Shown piece by piece: positions 11,401 to 24,515 of a DNA stretch of 64,000 bases. The first letter of the stretch is position 1, and each line of letters starts with the position of its first letter. Origin of the DNA: Cerioporus squamosus (lineage: Eukaryota > Basidiomycota > Agaricomycetes > Polyporales > Polyporaceae); NCBI GenBank assembly GCA_022592435.1, contig JABYQS010000143.1:35484-99483 (forward strand), written 5' to 3'. The position numbers and the translations under genes are program-made. Under the pieces are notes generated by a model. That model did no database searches. It saw nothing but the letters and a program-made list of their open reading frames with translations, and had not been told where the DNA came from.

Positions 11401-14400
11401 TGAAGTAGTTCGGGCATGGTCTGTTTCGCGCTAAGCGTGGACATGTCTTCCGCTTCTCCACAGCAGCTGCCGCATATATACGCAACCCCTGCCGTTCATC
11501 GCTCGAGCGTTGACTTCCTCAGGGCCGAAGTCTTGGTGCGGCGACGGATATACTGGCTCCATGAAGGAATCGGTAGACGGTCCGCACGAAGTTGGCTTCT
11601 CGAAAGAACAAGGCACTACTGACGCTGATAGACCGTACTGGCTGCACTGGATGTTATTGGTTAGGCACAAGGTCGAGACTTCGGGAGACGCACCTATGAA
11701 CTCCGCCTGGACCAGTGGTGATCACGGGAGAGCCTGTTCCGCGCAGCATGATACAGCCCTGAACAGAGATGCGATGGCATATCTGGTGAGCAGAAAGATG
11801 TGGGCCTCGGATGAGGTGTTGGCGACGGGCGTGGTGGTTCAGAAAGCGCCAGTCTGTCTCGTCCCGCAGGAGCAGGTCCGGCTGGCAGTTCGTTCTGTCA
11901 GCGCTAGCTCCTAAAGTCCTCAAAAGTACGTACTGACACGTTTGTTCTGCTGTTTCTCGCTACTAGCAACCTACTATGGATCTTGCTAGAGACCTGGTGG
12001 GCCAGCAGACACGTACGTATGCACAGTCTGTCCCTCGTCACCCTGAACGCTGTAGAAACTGGGAAACTCAGCGTTGTTTTTCTTAAATGAGCAACCAGCC
12101 ACGCACCTCATCTCGCTTTCGATGCGCGCGCATCCCCTGGAGGTTAGAACTAGACACCGGGGTCAGATGCTCGGGTGAACCTCGCGCCAGGGTAGCGCTA
12201 TCCCACAGGCATGTTGCTAAGCTGCGCTTGTAGGTCCCTTCTCCCTCGAACGCACACTGACCGGTCGGGACCTCACATCTCGCGGCGATACGGAGAGCAC
12301 TCTGGAAGCCGAGCGCCTCAATGTGCCTTAAGTTGAGCCACACTGAGGCAGTGAGGCATGCTTGCCCTTGACCGGGGTCCCGGTATTGAGGCCGGTTTGC
12401 AGGGTGGACTACGAGGCGGCGACGGTGAGCGAGCAACAACACGCCACATGAGCCGAGCTCGAAGGCCTGCGGCGTGATAGGAGAGACGGTCGCGACCACG
12501 TATCACAGCAATCGAGGATAGGGAGCACGTCGTGTTCCTGCCCGTCTGGCTTGGGCCGCTTCCCCCCTCTCGTGTGATGATGGATCCGATTATGCGCTAC
12601 CCATGACGCAAACAGAACGTACCGGTTCACGGTTAACAGATGCCTCTCTGGGCGTACACGAGTAATGTACTCACTAGTATGCACATAGGTGCAGTCGATA
12701 GCAGCGACCCTCGTCTCAGCAACCGTCCCCCTACAGTATAGCCCGTACGTGCACCGTTAGCGTCGGTAGTAGTCTCCGAACGTCACTGTTGGAATAGCCG
12801 TATAGGCCGCACCGTGGCGCTGGGGAGCGGAAGTGCGATGCATGGGTAGCCTCGCAGTTTGCCAGGACGAGTGTTGGAAAAGCGATTCCACTGAGTAGAA
12901 GGATCTCAAGCAGGACGAGCAAGTCAACGTCGCGCAAGGGAAGGGGTAAGAGGTCAAGGAGCCCTGTAGGGGCAGGCGCCGGGCGCAAGCCATGTCGTCA
13001 AAGGCGGAAGCTACGTCAAGCCAGGAGGACGTTGATCGCCTTGACCCAGAAGTGAAGTTGCGAGAGGCGAGCAAGGGAAGATATGCGATGTTATGCGGTG
13101 ATTCAACAGCGATGAGCTAGGATCGAATATCAGCATGAGACCCAACCATTCGCCGAAGCACTGTGACAATAAAAACCATACACAAGGTAGCCAGCACGTC
13201 GATGGTACTCTGATAATGCGAAGCGCTACTTCATGCTCAACATAGGGCGAGCACAATCGACACTAAGACACGGGTCGATCATGTAGTATCGATAGACGCT
13301 CGACAGAGCGACCTCCTCCGCATATCCGCCAGCCAACAGCGTTCATCCAGGCAGGTTCTACAACGCTAGCGCAGTGCGAGCACGCGCACGACAGAGCAAT
13401 AGGATCGGTTACGTGTCGAGAAGGGAGCGACTGCACTGACGCAAGCTAAAAACGGCGCGGACAAGCACATCGTGGACTCCCACGCCAGCCAATGCGAAGA
13501 CAAGCCCAGCCACTTTACACACCACAGAGCAAGCCAATGATGCTCCTGATCTCTTGCAAAGATCATAGAGCCCCCAAGGCCGCGCGGAGAAGGAGGAACA
13601 AGAAATATCGTCGAAGACATACCTTGGTACGTCTGCGATACATTCAAACCCCGAGATACTGTATCTCGTTCAGCATCCCTGTCCCCCAACTTCATCTTGA
13701 GAGCAGTGCGGGCGAGAAGGCGGAAAGACGACGCAGTCCGGATCGCGGAAGTCCATTCAAAGCGGGAGATCTCGGCGACTTGATGCACATTCCCTCGACC
13801 GTTTCAGGTTTGCGGCATGCGCACACCAGAACCCACGAGCTTCATGACATGAAAGACTTGGCCGATGTTTCGTGAAGCATACAGTCGTCCAGGATGAATA
13901 AAAAGCAGATGACTCCTCGAGCTCGGAAAGCGTAGTCGTGGTGGTCAAGTTCAAGAGCGTGCAGTTGCTTCGGGTTCTGCCGACATATCCGGAAGGCCAG
14001 GCGCCGGTCATTGGCAGGCGCAGGAATCCAACCTTTTCACGTTACGGTAAGGGCCAACTCCTAACCATGTCCGGAAGATGGTATACTAAGCCGTGCCGTT
14101 AGCCACCACTACCACCGCACTCATGTGATACCCAGGCCATGATGTAATTTGCATGCCAGCGAATGTTTATCGCTTACGACACACCCACATGTTCCAGGGG
14201 GACTGGGTCGTCCGCATCTCGCTGTCATATTTCAGGCTCCCAGCGCAAGGAACATCACCTAGGCTAGATGTTCGGACGTACGGCGCGACGAGTTCTGGCG
14301 AGCAGTTTTCTCTCAGTCTGATGCCTGCAACTCAGTGCAGCATGTGAGGAGGGTTTCCCGACATGCGTCTCGAAACATCCGGCACCGTGTAGGAGCCTCG

Positions 14401-14654
14401 CTTACTCGTGCGTGCCTACCGAAGGCGCCATCGTACTTACACCACGTTGTCTTATGCCATCGCTGCCAGGCCCGTCCGTGCGGTATGCTCCTTTGCTCGC
14501 GCCTAACTTTGAGCCCGCCCTGTGAGCAATAGATCCGTGAGACTGGCGGAATCGCGACTAGCCCAAGACCACTCTCGGACTCCTGAGCATAGCAAATGTC
14601 GGGTCGACTACACTGCTCGATATCCCACCATAAATAGCACAGGGTGAACGCTAA
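11401..14654. other. Gene-poor stretch, no recognised gene
   Basis: About 3.2 kb without a gene I can support. Minus-strand frames at 12083-12499 (138 residues) and 13366-13788 (140 residues) are the longest. The second has the composition of a real exon but no family motif I know. Either could be a remnant of a decayed gene. The stretch also holds the upstream flank of the polyketide synthase relic. Confidence 0.4.
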
Positions 14655-16676
14655 TCATGGAAGCTCTCCACCTTTCATGCCGTGCATGACCTTCATGTCG
14701 AAGACCTCGGGGTCTCCTTCAGTGACGGGGTTTCCCGAGTCCGCGTGGACTATTGTCTGCCTGGTAACCTCGATCTTGCAAAATGCACAGTGCCGTTAAG
14801 AGCGCATTCTAAGGATGACGGCGTATATGTACGCACAACAGGACTATGGGCCGTTGGCAGCGAGTATTGTATGCCGCGACTGCCGGACGAGTTGAACATC
14901 CCAGTCTTGCTAGCGAATGTGCCCCGGATATAGGATCGTGAATTCAGAGAGCCCAAGAAGGAGTTCGCGTACACTACAACCAGGACGGTCAGCTGTGTCT
15001 CTCTAACACCGAGGAGACAGGAATCCCACGCTTAGTCTGTATCGCAAAGAATCCGAGGAAAATCAGGCTGTCTTTCTGACAAGCAAACTGCGGGAAAGCT
15101 TAGTCTCAATGCCGCCTTGATCTAGCGTGCAGATTCTCCTACATACCATAATGACGCATATCATCGACGCCGTCCTACAACGTGAGCGTGGTCAGTTGAG
15201 CGTCCGACCTCATCTCGACCAATGCGATTCACCCAGTGAGTGCCCCGGTGTTGACTGTGTACAAGAGGATCTTGTTGACCATGTTGTTCGATTGCTGCCT
15301 AGACAAACTATCGATCAATGCATCCTCGGGTCCGGAAGACGAACTCACTGATAGAGGCTTCCGTTCTCCCAGAGGCTACCGCGTTTGAGATAGTATGTGA
15401 GGGTCAATGCCACGAGGATATCCACAAGTGCCGCACAGCCGAGGCCGCAGCTGACGGTGGCCTGTATACTGGTCGGTCTTCGTTCTGAGAGCGACCAGAA
15501 CAGAAGGACTCACCAGGCCGGTTGGCAGGGCCCGAAGCCTGACCCAATCTGGGATCATGTACGATAGTGCCGCCGACCCTTTCAAGTAAAGTCAACCTAG
15601 AGATCGGAGGAGGGGAGAGGATCTATCAGCAGGCATACCTATACCGAACCCTGAAGACCCATGCGGAAGTGCTGTCAGCGGGCATGACCGGCATACTCGA
15701 TCGACTTGTACGAACCTATTCGAGCTAAAGTCAAGAAGACCTGGAGCACACACCCGTCAGCCATCAGTTCGCGCCGACAGCGAGATGCGCACGATGGTGA
15801 TAGTCCACAGTACTGCTTTGCCGCTGACTGAAGCCAGTGTTCAGTGTAGCTTCGACCGCATAACGCGGAAACTGAACCGGTACGGACCTATCCAGACTCT
15901 CCATATGTAGTAGCTGCGGCGCACTCCTCAGCAAATTTCGAGAAACGAGCTGCTCTCAGCCTTACCCTTGCACGCACAGGCCAACCAGTACCTGTCGAAG
16001 GGACATGAATATTGAACGCGGACCCGCACCTCGAGGGAACGACGTACGCTACAGAGCACCGCTGCCTAGCCAGAGTAACGCAGCCACGGTCAGAAGGGAC
16101 CAAGCGAAGGCAGTTTGTGCTCACTCCGACTCCCCTTGACATGCGGAAGACATCAGTTCGATTATGTCAGGCAAGAGTCCGAGGATACAAGGCTCACCAA
16201 TCGACCCGTACGAAGTTCAGAATATCGCCGAAGCCAGATACCAGATATCCGTAGATAAATTTGATGCAGAACGCCGTGTGTAGCGTCTCCATGAACCTTT
16301 AATTGACCGAGGGGAAGAGTGAGATGAATGCCGATGTATCGCAAGTGACAATCAGCTAACCACACCGCGAATACCTGCGTGCCAGATGTGAGTGCTCCTG
16401 AGAAATACATCGTGAGTAGAGAAGCATGTAACGTACCAGCAACTTCAAGGATGGGCCGTCCTGGTTCGACTGTTGGGAGTATATGAAGGTCTGCAAGGTC
16501 GTCATCCCGTACAGGCTGCTTGGAGACTCAGAAAGGGCGCTTGTACTTCCGCAGCACGCGAAGGAGACTACACGCACATGCACGCCACAAAGATCGTGAT
16601 CAGCACGCCGCCCATGACATCCTCCGCGGGGTTTTTGGGTATTGAAAGGAATACGGTGGGTGTTGCGTTGCTCATG
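14655..16676 (-). CDS. DUF6534 membrane protein B1
   Basis: Second subfamily of the DUF6534-like seven-helix proteins, read leftwards from an ATG at 16676. Exon 1 encodes NPAEDVMGGVLITIFVACM. Exon 2 starts LYGMTTLQTFIYSQQSNQDG. Then come FGDILNFVRVDW, VLVGLCVQG, YYIWRVWI, ALSYMIPDWVRLRAL, ALVDILVALTLTYYLKRGS and NNMVNKILLYTVNTGAL. DSLIFLGFFAIQTK and VYANSFLGSLNSRSYIRG follow. The gene ends MKGGELP with TGA at 14657-14655. An apparent stop after SLYQ is removed if a short intron (GTGAGTT..CTAG, near 15350-15300) is spliced, which restores frame to QQSNN. The gene is closely similar in exons, introns and upstream DNA to B2 at 54229-56230, so one arose by segmental duplication. It appears intact. 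Function is unknown. Confidence 0.82.
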
Positions 16677-17150
16677 ACAGTGCTGGTGAGAGGCGGACGG
16701 GAAGAGAGCAGGACGACGAGGCTGCACTGTCCAGAGCTCGGAGGAGCTGAGAAGGAGCGGCGTAGTTAACGGTGCCCCCATTGATGGAGAAGCCGAGCAA
16801 AACGCTCACAGCCGGAAGGGGTGCAGACCAACCTTACGAAATGCAGGCGGACGGGCGGATCTGATTTTGACCGGATGATGGTCTTCGTAGCGGCATGCCC
16901 AGGCCGAGGGAGCTACTGTGAAAGGGAGTTGAGCGTAAGTTTCGCAGGGAGGATTCGGAGATAAGGGTGCTCATCTGGTGCACTGTCTTCCGCACTATCT
17001 TCATGTGTTCGTGTGGGACTAGCCTGTGTTCGCCGCTCGCTCAATCTGTCAATGGGGAGACAGTTGAGATGATGGGCACGCTCGAGGTCACTGAACACCG
17101 GCGTTCCGTCACATCGTGGCTCGACTTCGGCCAGATTACCTGTGTATCTC
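14655..17150. repeat. Segmental duplication, copy 1 (partner near 54229-56715)
   Basis: The DUF6534 gene B1 and about 470 bases of its upstream DNA resemble the block at 54229-56715 in the same orientation. Matching upstream blocks include the GGTGAGAGGCGGAC run beside the start codon, CAAACGCTCACAGCC-like bases and the TCAATCTGTCAA..GACAGTTGAGAT region near 17040-17070. Similarity fades beyond about 17150 and immediately 3' of the stop codon. The identity is clearly below perfect, which suggests an old duplication. Confidence 0.7.
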
Positions 17151-17742
17151 TGCATCTGATGTAGGGATGGGAAGTGTGTCGTTGCAGAGCGGCTCCTCGG
17201 AGTCGAAGAGGTCTGGTATCCGAGGCGCTTCCAAGGTTCTAACCCAGCTTCGGCAGTTACCGGACAACTGCAGCGGCATGCATAGTACGGGATCTCTTGA
17301 GGACCTCAGGCTTCTTATGCCACTGTTGGACTAGTACTGATTTGGTCCCTGTTCTCAATTCTGGAGCTCTGAAACGTCTCGCGAAAACCCAAGTCGTCGA
17401 GTACTCGTTCTGGATGGAGGAAAAGCCTTTACGAGAACGGCAGCTATACTGAAAGCCTTCCAGAAAAATAGATAACCGATATAGACATGAAACATATTGG
17501 ACCAAGACAGGAACTCATACGGGAATCGGAGAGCTGGCCGCGCAGAGACATCGTGTTCTTGCAGATCAACAGTACATATTGTCAGCCTCGGTAGCCTGAG
17601 CAGGGGAAGCCTGGTCGACATGGGCCGAAGTAGTATGGCAGACTCCCGCTATCAGCTGTCTTTCGGCTGTCGTATTCGAAACGGTATATCAGTCGCGTCG
17701 AACTGAGCAACTACAATGCGCAGTGACTCACCGGCCGACATA
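16677..17742. other. Intergenic region between A3 and B1
   Basis: Holds the duplicated promoter region of B1 (to about 17150). From 17257 to 17621 there are two overlapping minus-strand frames with no recognised motif. No gene can be supported. Confidence 0.45.
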
Positions 17743-19945
17743 TTATTCGGACTGTGCTGAGTTGTGGAGAGCGTCCTCCCGATTTTCCGCCGTGTATGGG
17801 ACCGCTAGAAGCTGCGGTTTGGCCGACAGCTCGAGTACCACGGATTCGAACGATGATGCTGTGTTGGCCTGTATGATGCAGGTCGTCATGCTATTGAAAT
17901 CTTGGAAGCTGTAAGGACATGCACCCACCGAAGCCTCTACGTGCACTCCTCGAAGTACGGTCGGGCTCTCGGATTGGCCGTCAAGACCGGGGTGAGAGGT
18001 CTCTATGTATACGCCTGAGATTTTGGCCTTGAGGGCCTCCCGGGAGTTCAGTCTAAGGGTTGCGCTCGTGAGAACCTACGAAGAGATTGACGAGTCCAGT
18101 TTACTTACGCGGCCATGAGAGAGTTTGAGTAGACTAGGCATGGATTAGATGAGGCATGTCTTTTCTGATGATGGAGTACACGTACTTTTGAGAGCGGTTA
18201 TCCCAATGCCGATGTACACCATGTCGTCGGGACGGGACAAGGACTCCAGAACAATCAATCAGGAGTTTGCCTGGCCATGGGTAGTGGTAGGAGACTCACG
18301 AAAAACATATACAGGAAGTTGAATACACTGGAGAACGTCAAGTATGTGAAATGTTGATGCACGGGCACAAAAGGGCGTGACGTGCCTTGTCAAAAAGCCT
18401 GTAACAGAGCGATGAGGGTGGAACGGAGGGAGGGATCTGAGCCCACTGACCTGTATTTATGGTGTACATGATCATCACATCGATCATGGCATTGGTACTG
18501 TGCTCATTGGCGTTAGCTAATTCTGCTCCGCCCACAGTATGGTTACCGTCGCACCGTTTGATTCCCTTTCGGCTTCGACATAGAGCGTATATCAATACTG
18601 TGGTCAACAGGACGTCCTCGGCAAGTGATATGGCCGCCGCAGTTGAGATTAGCCACTAAACGCATGCAGTGAGGCATGGGCAGGTGCAGAGCGAAGATGA
18701 AGCATCGATGAAGACTCACGGTGACATGCTTGAATGATTCGTAATCTTCGACTTCAAACCTAGCGAAGTCATCAAGCATATCATTCGGTGTACGTCAAGC
18801 GCGGCGAGCTTACGTTTCTACGGTGGCAGCTGGTAGGAGAGCCGTTAGTAGACATACACATTAGAGTACACGGAGACTCACCGACAAAGAAGCCTGCAGC
18901 ATGGTGCGCGCCTTAAATTAGTGAACTATCATGATAAATTCAAGCGGTATACGTGCCGAGTTCACAGATCGTCAAAACCACCTGGAACGAGATCTGAATC
19001 AGGTCGCAATAGCGTATGGAGACTTGCAGGCTCACCACCACAGCAACTACGGCCCTATAGCGAGGTCCAACTGAGATACGAAACCGTCAGCTGCGCATAT
19101 ATACCAAACTGATGAGTTGACGGAACGCACAGATATAGACCCGACGTGCGAAGAAGCTTTCAAGAGTCTGGTCAGCTTCTTCATACACATGGACAGAATA
19201 TCACGGACCTCTGAGTTACGGCTATGGTTACACCCTATACAGGTGTTGTGCTTAGCAAGGAGTGGCGAAGTAACATCGTATACGAGTGCAGATGACTAAC
19301 CGACACTGCAGGAATAGCCTAACCGTCACATCAGCCAGCCACCACTTGAGCGGGAACATTGATCTCTCACATTCATTGACCTAGATGCATACGATCAGCA
19401 TCTTCGGGAAGCGCATTATGCCTGTTCACGTACCATACGCCAACCAAAAGGACAGTAGGCTGGAAATAGTAAGTGATCAAGTAGTAGTAGCTGGCTGGAG
19501 TGAGAAAGGATGAAAAAGACATATGAGCATATCGCACCACGTATGCATTGTCATAATTGAAACGAGGGTCTCCAGCAGGCTGTCACCCAGCTGTAAGTGC
19601 ACGGTCAAAGCTACCATCCCACAGCAGCACTCACAGTACGCAGGTGACCTTGATAAGATGTATGAGTCAAAACTTGAGCAGAGCCGTACAACGGTCGCGT
19701 ACCATTGCCTTCAAGACCATCGGATCGTCGATATAAGTGCGAAAGTACCTGTATATCTGGTGAAGAGTGACCCCATAGAGGCTATGAATCATTTTGTGAG
19801 CGCATGCCATAGGTTATAGCGAGGTGAACACGAACATCAAGCTCACAAAAGTACCAATGAGTACCGCACCATAGGTACTGTCCAACGAGGGGACCTGCAG
19901 AAACGGGTGAGAAGCGAGGGACGAGGAGGGATCCGACGCGGCCAT
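17743..19945 (-). CDS. DUF6534 membrane protein A3
   Basis: Minus-strand gene of subfamily A. Exon 1 starts at 19945 and carries VPSLDSTYGAVLIGTFVSLM. Then HQIYRYFRTYIDDPMVLKAM (about 19760-19700), SLLETLVSIMTMHTW, YYYLITYYFQPTVLLVGVW (about 19490-19435), GVTIAVTQ, SFFARRVYI, GPRYRAVVAVVV, TAAAISLAEDVLLTTVLIYA, MIDVMIMYTINT, DDMVYIGIGITALK and VYSNSLMAA follow. The last exon reads LNSREALKAKISGVYIETS and runs to a stop at 17743. Only the short linker exons between the fourth and fifth helices were hard to place. An ATG at 20089 is also in frame, but 19945 gives the usual short N-terminus. The closest relative here by eye is A4, which lies divergently 2.3 kb to the right. The two probably arose by inverted local duplication. 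Confidence 0.8.
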
Positions 19946-22218
19946 AGCTAGTTGAGGGATGCTACGGAAGGCGAGTATGCGCAGGAGATTATAATGTGTC
20001 TTGAGAAGCGCGCAAGGGGCCGTGCAACATACTTTCGCAACTGCCAAAACCGCACGATGGACGCAGCATGATATCAAACATAACGCCAAAGGCTCTACTC
20101 AGGGTATCTCGTTGCCCGAGTGAGCGATATCGGAAGCACGTAAGCGATGGCTAGGCTCATACCATGTACTGCAGCCTGCTGACGAGAGAAGAGGTATCTG
20201 GTCCCTCCGAGATGCAACCAAATAGATCGGTCCGCCGCACAGAAGGTACCCTTTACCAAGAAGAGAGCGTTAACAGAGTACAAAGACAGCGAGGATGGCA
20301 TATGAAATCGAAGGCACTCACTGGAAAATTCGCCGAAATATCCAAGGCATGCTGGCCGACCGGAGTCCCCACATCGGGAAGGACGCGATGTGTTGATAAC
20401 TGAGAAGATGTACCAGGTAGAGGTGTGGTAGAAGATCCGGTCGACAGCGGCGACGAGACAGAGATGCTGTTTCCCGCCCATTCGGAGCAACCGTGCGCAT
20501 TCAAGATACCGCTCAAAGTCCGCGTGTCTTCGCAGGTCTCGTCGGTGATACTTGACGGCCTATACCTTCTGTAAGCGGAGACCATGGTCTCCTATCAGGT
20601 ACGGCTCATCTTGTACGGCTGAGGGGCACCATAAAGACAAGACAATGCCCTGTTGGTAGTTTGATGCTTCGACCAGGCTGTACGCATGAGAGGAATCTGC
20701 CAGGTGCGCGATTTGGTTTGCCAGTGCCAGTAGATCTAGTTGCGACGGAGCCTGTCTTCTGGTTCGGTCCCATCAGTGAGTCCAATGTTACCAAATATGC
20801 TCAAGCATATGTGACTGACCAGGTGCCGATTCAGTCTGGACTTAGGACTGGCCCGAGAACGAGCGAGAGGAGGAGAGGAGGAGGCAGGAATTCCGTGGCG
20901 TCTATCAAGGGGCGTGCGAATCCACTTCAGCACTCCCCTCCCTCCACGAGTGACTGGCAGCAGTTGACCTACTGGGACTACTGCTAGGTCGCCACGCTGT
21001 CATAGATCTGCCTTCCCTTGAGCACCTTCAGTCTGTTCAAGTTACTCAAGGGAGTTAACTGGAGGTCTTCCTCGAACTAGTATGCTCGTGGCCTCTCTCC
21101 GGTACTTATATCGGGACGACCGACGGGGGCAAGGTCGGTCGTCGCACAACTCGCACTTGTGTGAGAGAATTGAAGAGTCTGTCACCGACCCGTTCGGAAT
21201 CAGCTCCCATCGACACCCTGGGAACGCCAGATATATGTCGTCGCTGACACGTCGTTTTCTCCACACTCTTTGGCGCAGTAGACTCTTCGCCAGCTTGACC
21301 CCCGCGCCCAGTGAGTCCGCAGGTATCCGTCCAGATAGATCACTCATATAGGCTCTCATAGATACTCAGTCAACACACCACCACTTCCCGCGTACCCTCA
21401 CGACACTGATCCCGCAACTGATGGCGCTAATAGCTCGCGACATGCTTCAGACACCGCCGTCGACCATGGCGGAGACCCCTCCGACGGGATCAACGCCCCT
21501 GTTCCTTCCCCAGCTATCAGCCTGAGACGACGCCCTCGGAGGAGCTCTTGTTGGGCAGAAGCATCAGTATGAGCAGATTCATCCATGATCAAAATCGCAG
21601 GCGATGTGGTCTGCCATGTCCTCAGGATGACTGCCATTGCGGGAACAAATATCTCAATTGCAACTCGGACCCCAGCCCAGTGCCGACATTCTAGGGAGAT
21701 TCCTCACCACTTGAATCTTTGCAATGTGCTTCGTGTTGGCCCACTACGTCGGGCGCCACGTCAAGTACTTGCCCTAGTTGCCGTAGGATGCATGCCCCAG
21801 AAGATAGACCGCTCAATACTTTCCATATCTCCAGGATGTGCGGCTCGCCCACATGTTCGGACCTCGAACAGCTGGATCGAAATCGAGGATGGTGAGTCTT
21901 GTCTGTTGCATTCGGACCTTTTTCGAAGCGTCTTCACATCCCACATATCAAAACAGTGATTCTTCTTCGGCGCTGGGATGCTTCTCCTACGAGCGCGGTG
22001 TGGAGGTGTTCTCTGCTCCTGCGCTATGTCAGGATGCGCTCGCTCTGAAGCCAACATGTTCACGGATCTCCCCTCCAAAATCAAAATTCCCGCTGTGGGT
22101 GGCCATGAGATGGCTATGAGCGCGCGGCGCCCGCCTCTGAAGTGGATCCGAGTAGAGGGTATATGTGGGGTCGGCCTCACCCCCCTCTGCGCACGGTTTA
22201 CCCGCGACGATAGACAAG
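19946..22218. other. Divergent intergenic region between A3 and A4
   Basis: About 2.3 kb holding the upstream regions of two divergent DUF6534 genes. Minus-strand frames at 20095-20490 (131 residues), 21042-21359 (105 residues) and 21761-22231 (156 residues) are open but carry no motif I recognise. The first could be an exon of an unknown protein with several cysteines and aromatic residues. Confidence 0.4.
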
Positions 22219-24515
22219 ATGGCAGCGCCACCGAGCTCTACGGATACAGCGACGCCCCCGCTCAACCCTCTCACGCTGCCCCCCCTGGTCCCCGCTTTGG
22301 ACAATACCTTTGGCGCGGTTCTCATTGGGACCTTCATAGCCCTTATGTGAGTGCCGATTGTATGAGGAAGTCGCTCTCAGTGCTCTGCCTGACGAGGGGA
22401 ACACAGACTATACGGGCTCACACTGCATCAGTCATATCGATATTTCCGCATGTACCCAGGGGACCCAAAGATCCTGAAGAGCCTGGTATGTGTTTCGCGA
22501 TGGGTATGTAGCTCTGCAGTACAGCTCATTATATGACTTCCGCAGGTTGTCGTCGTTTTGTGAGTGAACCTGATCGCACAAGTCGACAAATGACTCAAGG
22601 GACATCCTGCAGGGTGCTAGAAACCCTGACCTCAATCATGACAATGCACAGCTGGTTAGTCCCGTCCCCATTGGAGGCGCTGCCCGGCAGAGAACTGACT
22701 TTGCTCAGCTATTACTACCTCGTCACAAACTACTTCGATCCTCGGGCTCTCCTTCGCGGCACTTGGTGAGCTGTGGCGTCCTCGCATCACTCGCTTTGAG
22801 CTCATGCGTCCAACAGGTCAATCAATGTAAGCCACGACCTGACCTTCAGATTGGTCCGCGTGCTCATTGTGTTCCCTGACAGGCCATGCCTCTAGTCGCC
22901 GTAAGCGACGCCGCCGTCTATGGTAGGATCCAGGACTGACCGACGGTTCTTCTGCGCAGGGCTTTGTTATGACCGCGAGTCAGAGGTATGGACTACCCTA
23001 TCCTGAGTCCTCGTTACCTTCTTCCTCGTCTCTTATCCACTCTTGAATTCGCAGCTTTTTCGCTCGTAGGGTGTACATCAGTGAGTACTGCCGTGCATGG
23101 AAGAACCTGATGTTTTACTGGACTGACATATCATCCAGTGGGCGTCCGGTATAGGATAGTTGTTGGAGTGGCAGTGAGTATCGACCCTTACCTTGCCTGC
23201 GAACTCTGTCTGACCTGGACGCATCCCCGCCAGGTAATTCTATGCGTTTTGGAACTAGGCAAGCCGTGGCATTTCGATCTTCGTCTTTCACTCTCCCTAA
23301 CAACGTGTTCTATGGTGCTCGTATCAAGGATTCTTCGGAGGTATGTCAGAGCACGATCCACGATGTCACAGCCAACTCTGACCAGCTCCTAGCCGCCACC
23401 GCAGAAGCGTGAGTCCGCATCGTCTCCCGCAGCGAGCCCACCGCTGAATGGGTCGTCCTCACGCAGCTTCATCATCCCGTCGTTCCAAGGCTTCAAGCAC
23501 GTTACCGTACGCTCTTATTCGCACCACGACCTGTACTCTCTACGAACTCACTTCTAGTGGCTGGTCTCCACCGGCTCGACAATGGCGGTCACCGCGGACA
23601 TCTTGCTCACGATCGCCCTCATCCACATCCTTCGTCGCAGCAGGACTGGTGTCAAGCGGTAGGCCTCCCGCCTCACCCGTTCCGTCGAGAAGCTCATCGC
23701 GATGCAGTACCGACTCGATGCTCGATGTCATGATCATGTACTCTATCAATACAGGTGCGAAGTATGTCGTGTTGCTCCTGTTCGTCTCACTGACTGGGAT
23801 TGAATTGACGGTCGTAGGCTTCCTGACGGGGTGAGTGCCCTCCACACATCATACGCAGATGCGACGTCCACGACTGAACGGTCATGTTTCCGACCACCAG
23901 TGTCTTCAATCTGCTGTCGCTGCTCTTCGTGCGTGTTACCCCTCCGCGTCTCTTCCCGTCATCATTGACAGTGCTTCATTAGGCCTTCACCCGTCCCGGA
24001 GACCTGATCTACATCGGCTTCGGCATCCCCGGCACCAAGAGTAAGTCCCACACTCCCCCGGGGGCGTGAACTGTGCTGACAGCTGCATACTCCTAGTGTA
24101 CGCGAACACCCTCATGGCTGCGTGAGTGTCCTACGACCTCCTCGCGCATACATGCACGAACCTATCTGACCTCCGACGTCCAGCCTGAACTCCCGGAAAT
24201 CCCTCGCAGCGAAGTGCTCGGGCCCCTTCATCGAGACTTCGCCCTTCGGCTTCAGCATCGACCCGAGCACCCCAGAGGACTCGGGAATCATGATGACCCC
24301 TCCGCGCGTGCGTGTCAACACTCGGTGAGCCCAGCCCGCCTCGCTTGTTTCGTTGTTTCGTGTCCTGAAGCTGAGCAACTGCGCGGCGACAGGTCGACCC
24401 GACGGCGACCACCGAGTCGATGGTCCTCGAGATCTCCGGCAAGTCTCAGCTTGTGCGCGCCGTGTCCGAGTCGGTAGAGGATATCCACGCGGATATCGAG
24501 CGAGCCGGCAAGTGA
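22219..24515 (+). CDS. DUF6534 membrane protein A4
   Basis: The clearest subfamily A gene in the window. Exon 1 (22219-22346) ends VPALDNTFGAVLIGTFIAL. Exon 2 starts at 22407 with LYGLTLHQSYRYFRMYPGDP. Next come LETLTSIMTMHS, YYYLVTNYFDPRALLRGTW, AMPLVA, GFVMTASQ, SFFARRVYI, MGVRYRIVVGVAV, VTADILLTIALIHILRRSRT, SMLDVMIMYSINTGA and the GDLIYIGFGIPGTKMYANTL region. ALNSRKSLAAK leads into a C-terminal tail of about 80 residues rich in serine, threonine and acidic residues, which ends at TGA 24513-24515. An in-frame ATG at 22165 would add 18 residues. I prefer 22219 because it gives the usual N-terminus. Seven hydrophobic segments are evident. Function is unknown for the family. Confidence 0.88.

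Noticed and set aside
12083..12499. A 138-residue minus-strand gene
   Set aside because: There are no motifs, no splice partners and no similarity to neighbours that I can see. It is mentioned only as part of the gene-poor stretch.
13990..14080. A tRNA on the minus strand
   Set aside because: The GGTTGGATTCC run resembles a T-loop only loosely, and no matching acceptor stem or anticodon arm could be drawn.
15300..15360. A premature stop in DUF6534 gene B1
   Set aside because: The stop follows a good GTGAGT donor, and a CTAG acceptor about 48 bases later restores the frame to the conserved QQSNNMVNK segment.
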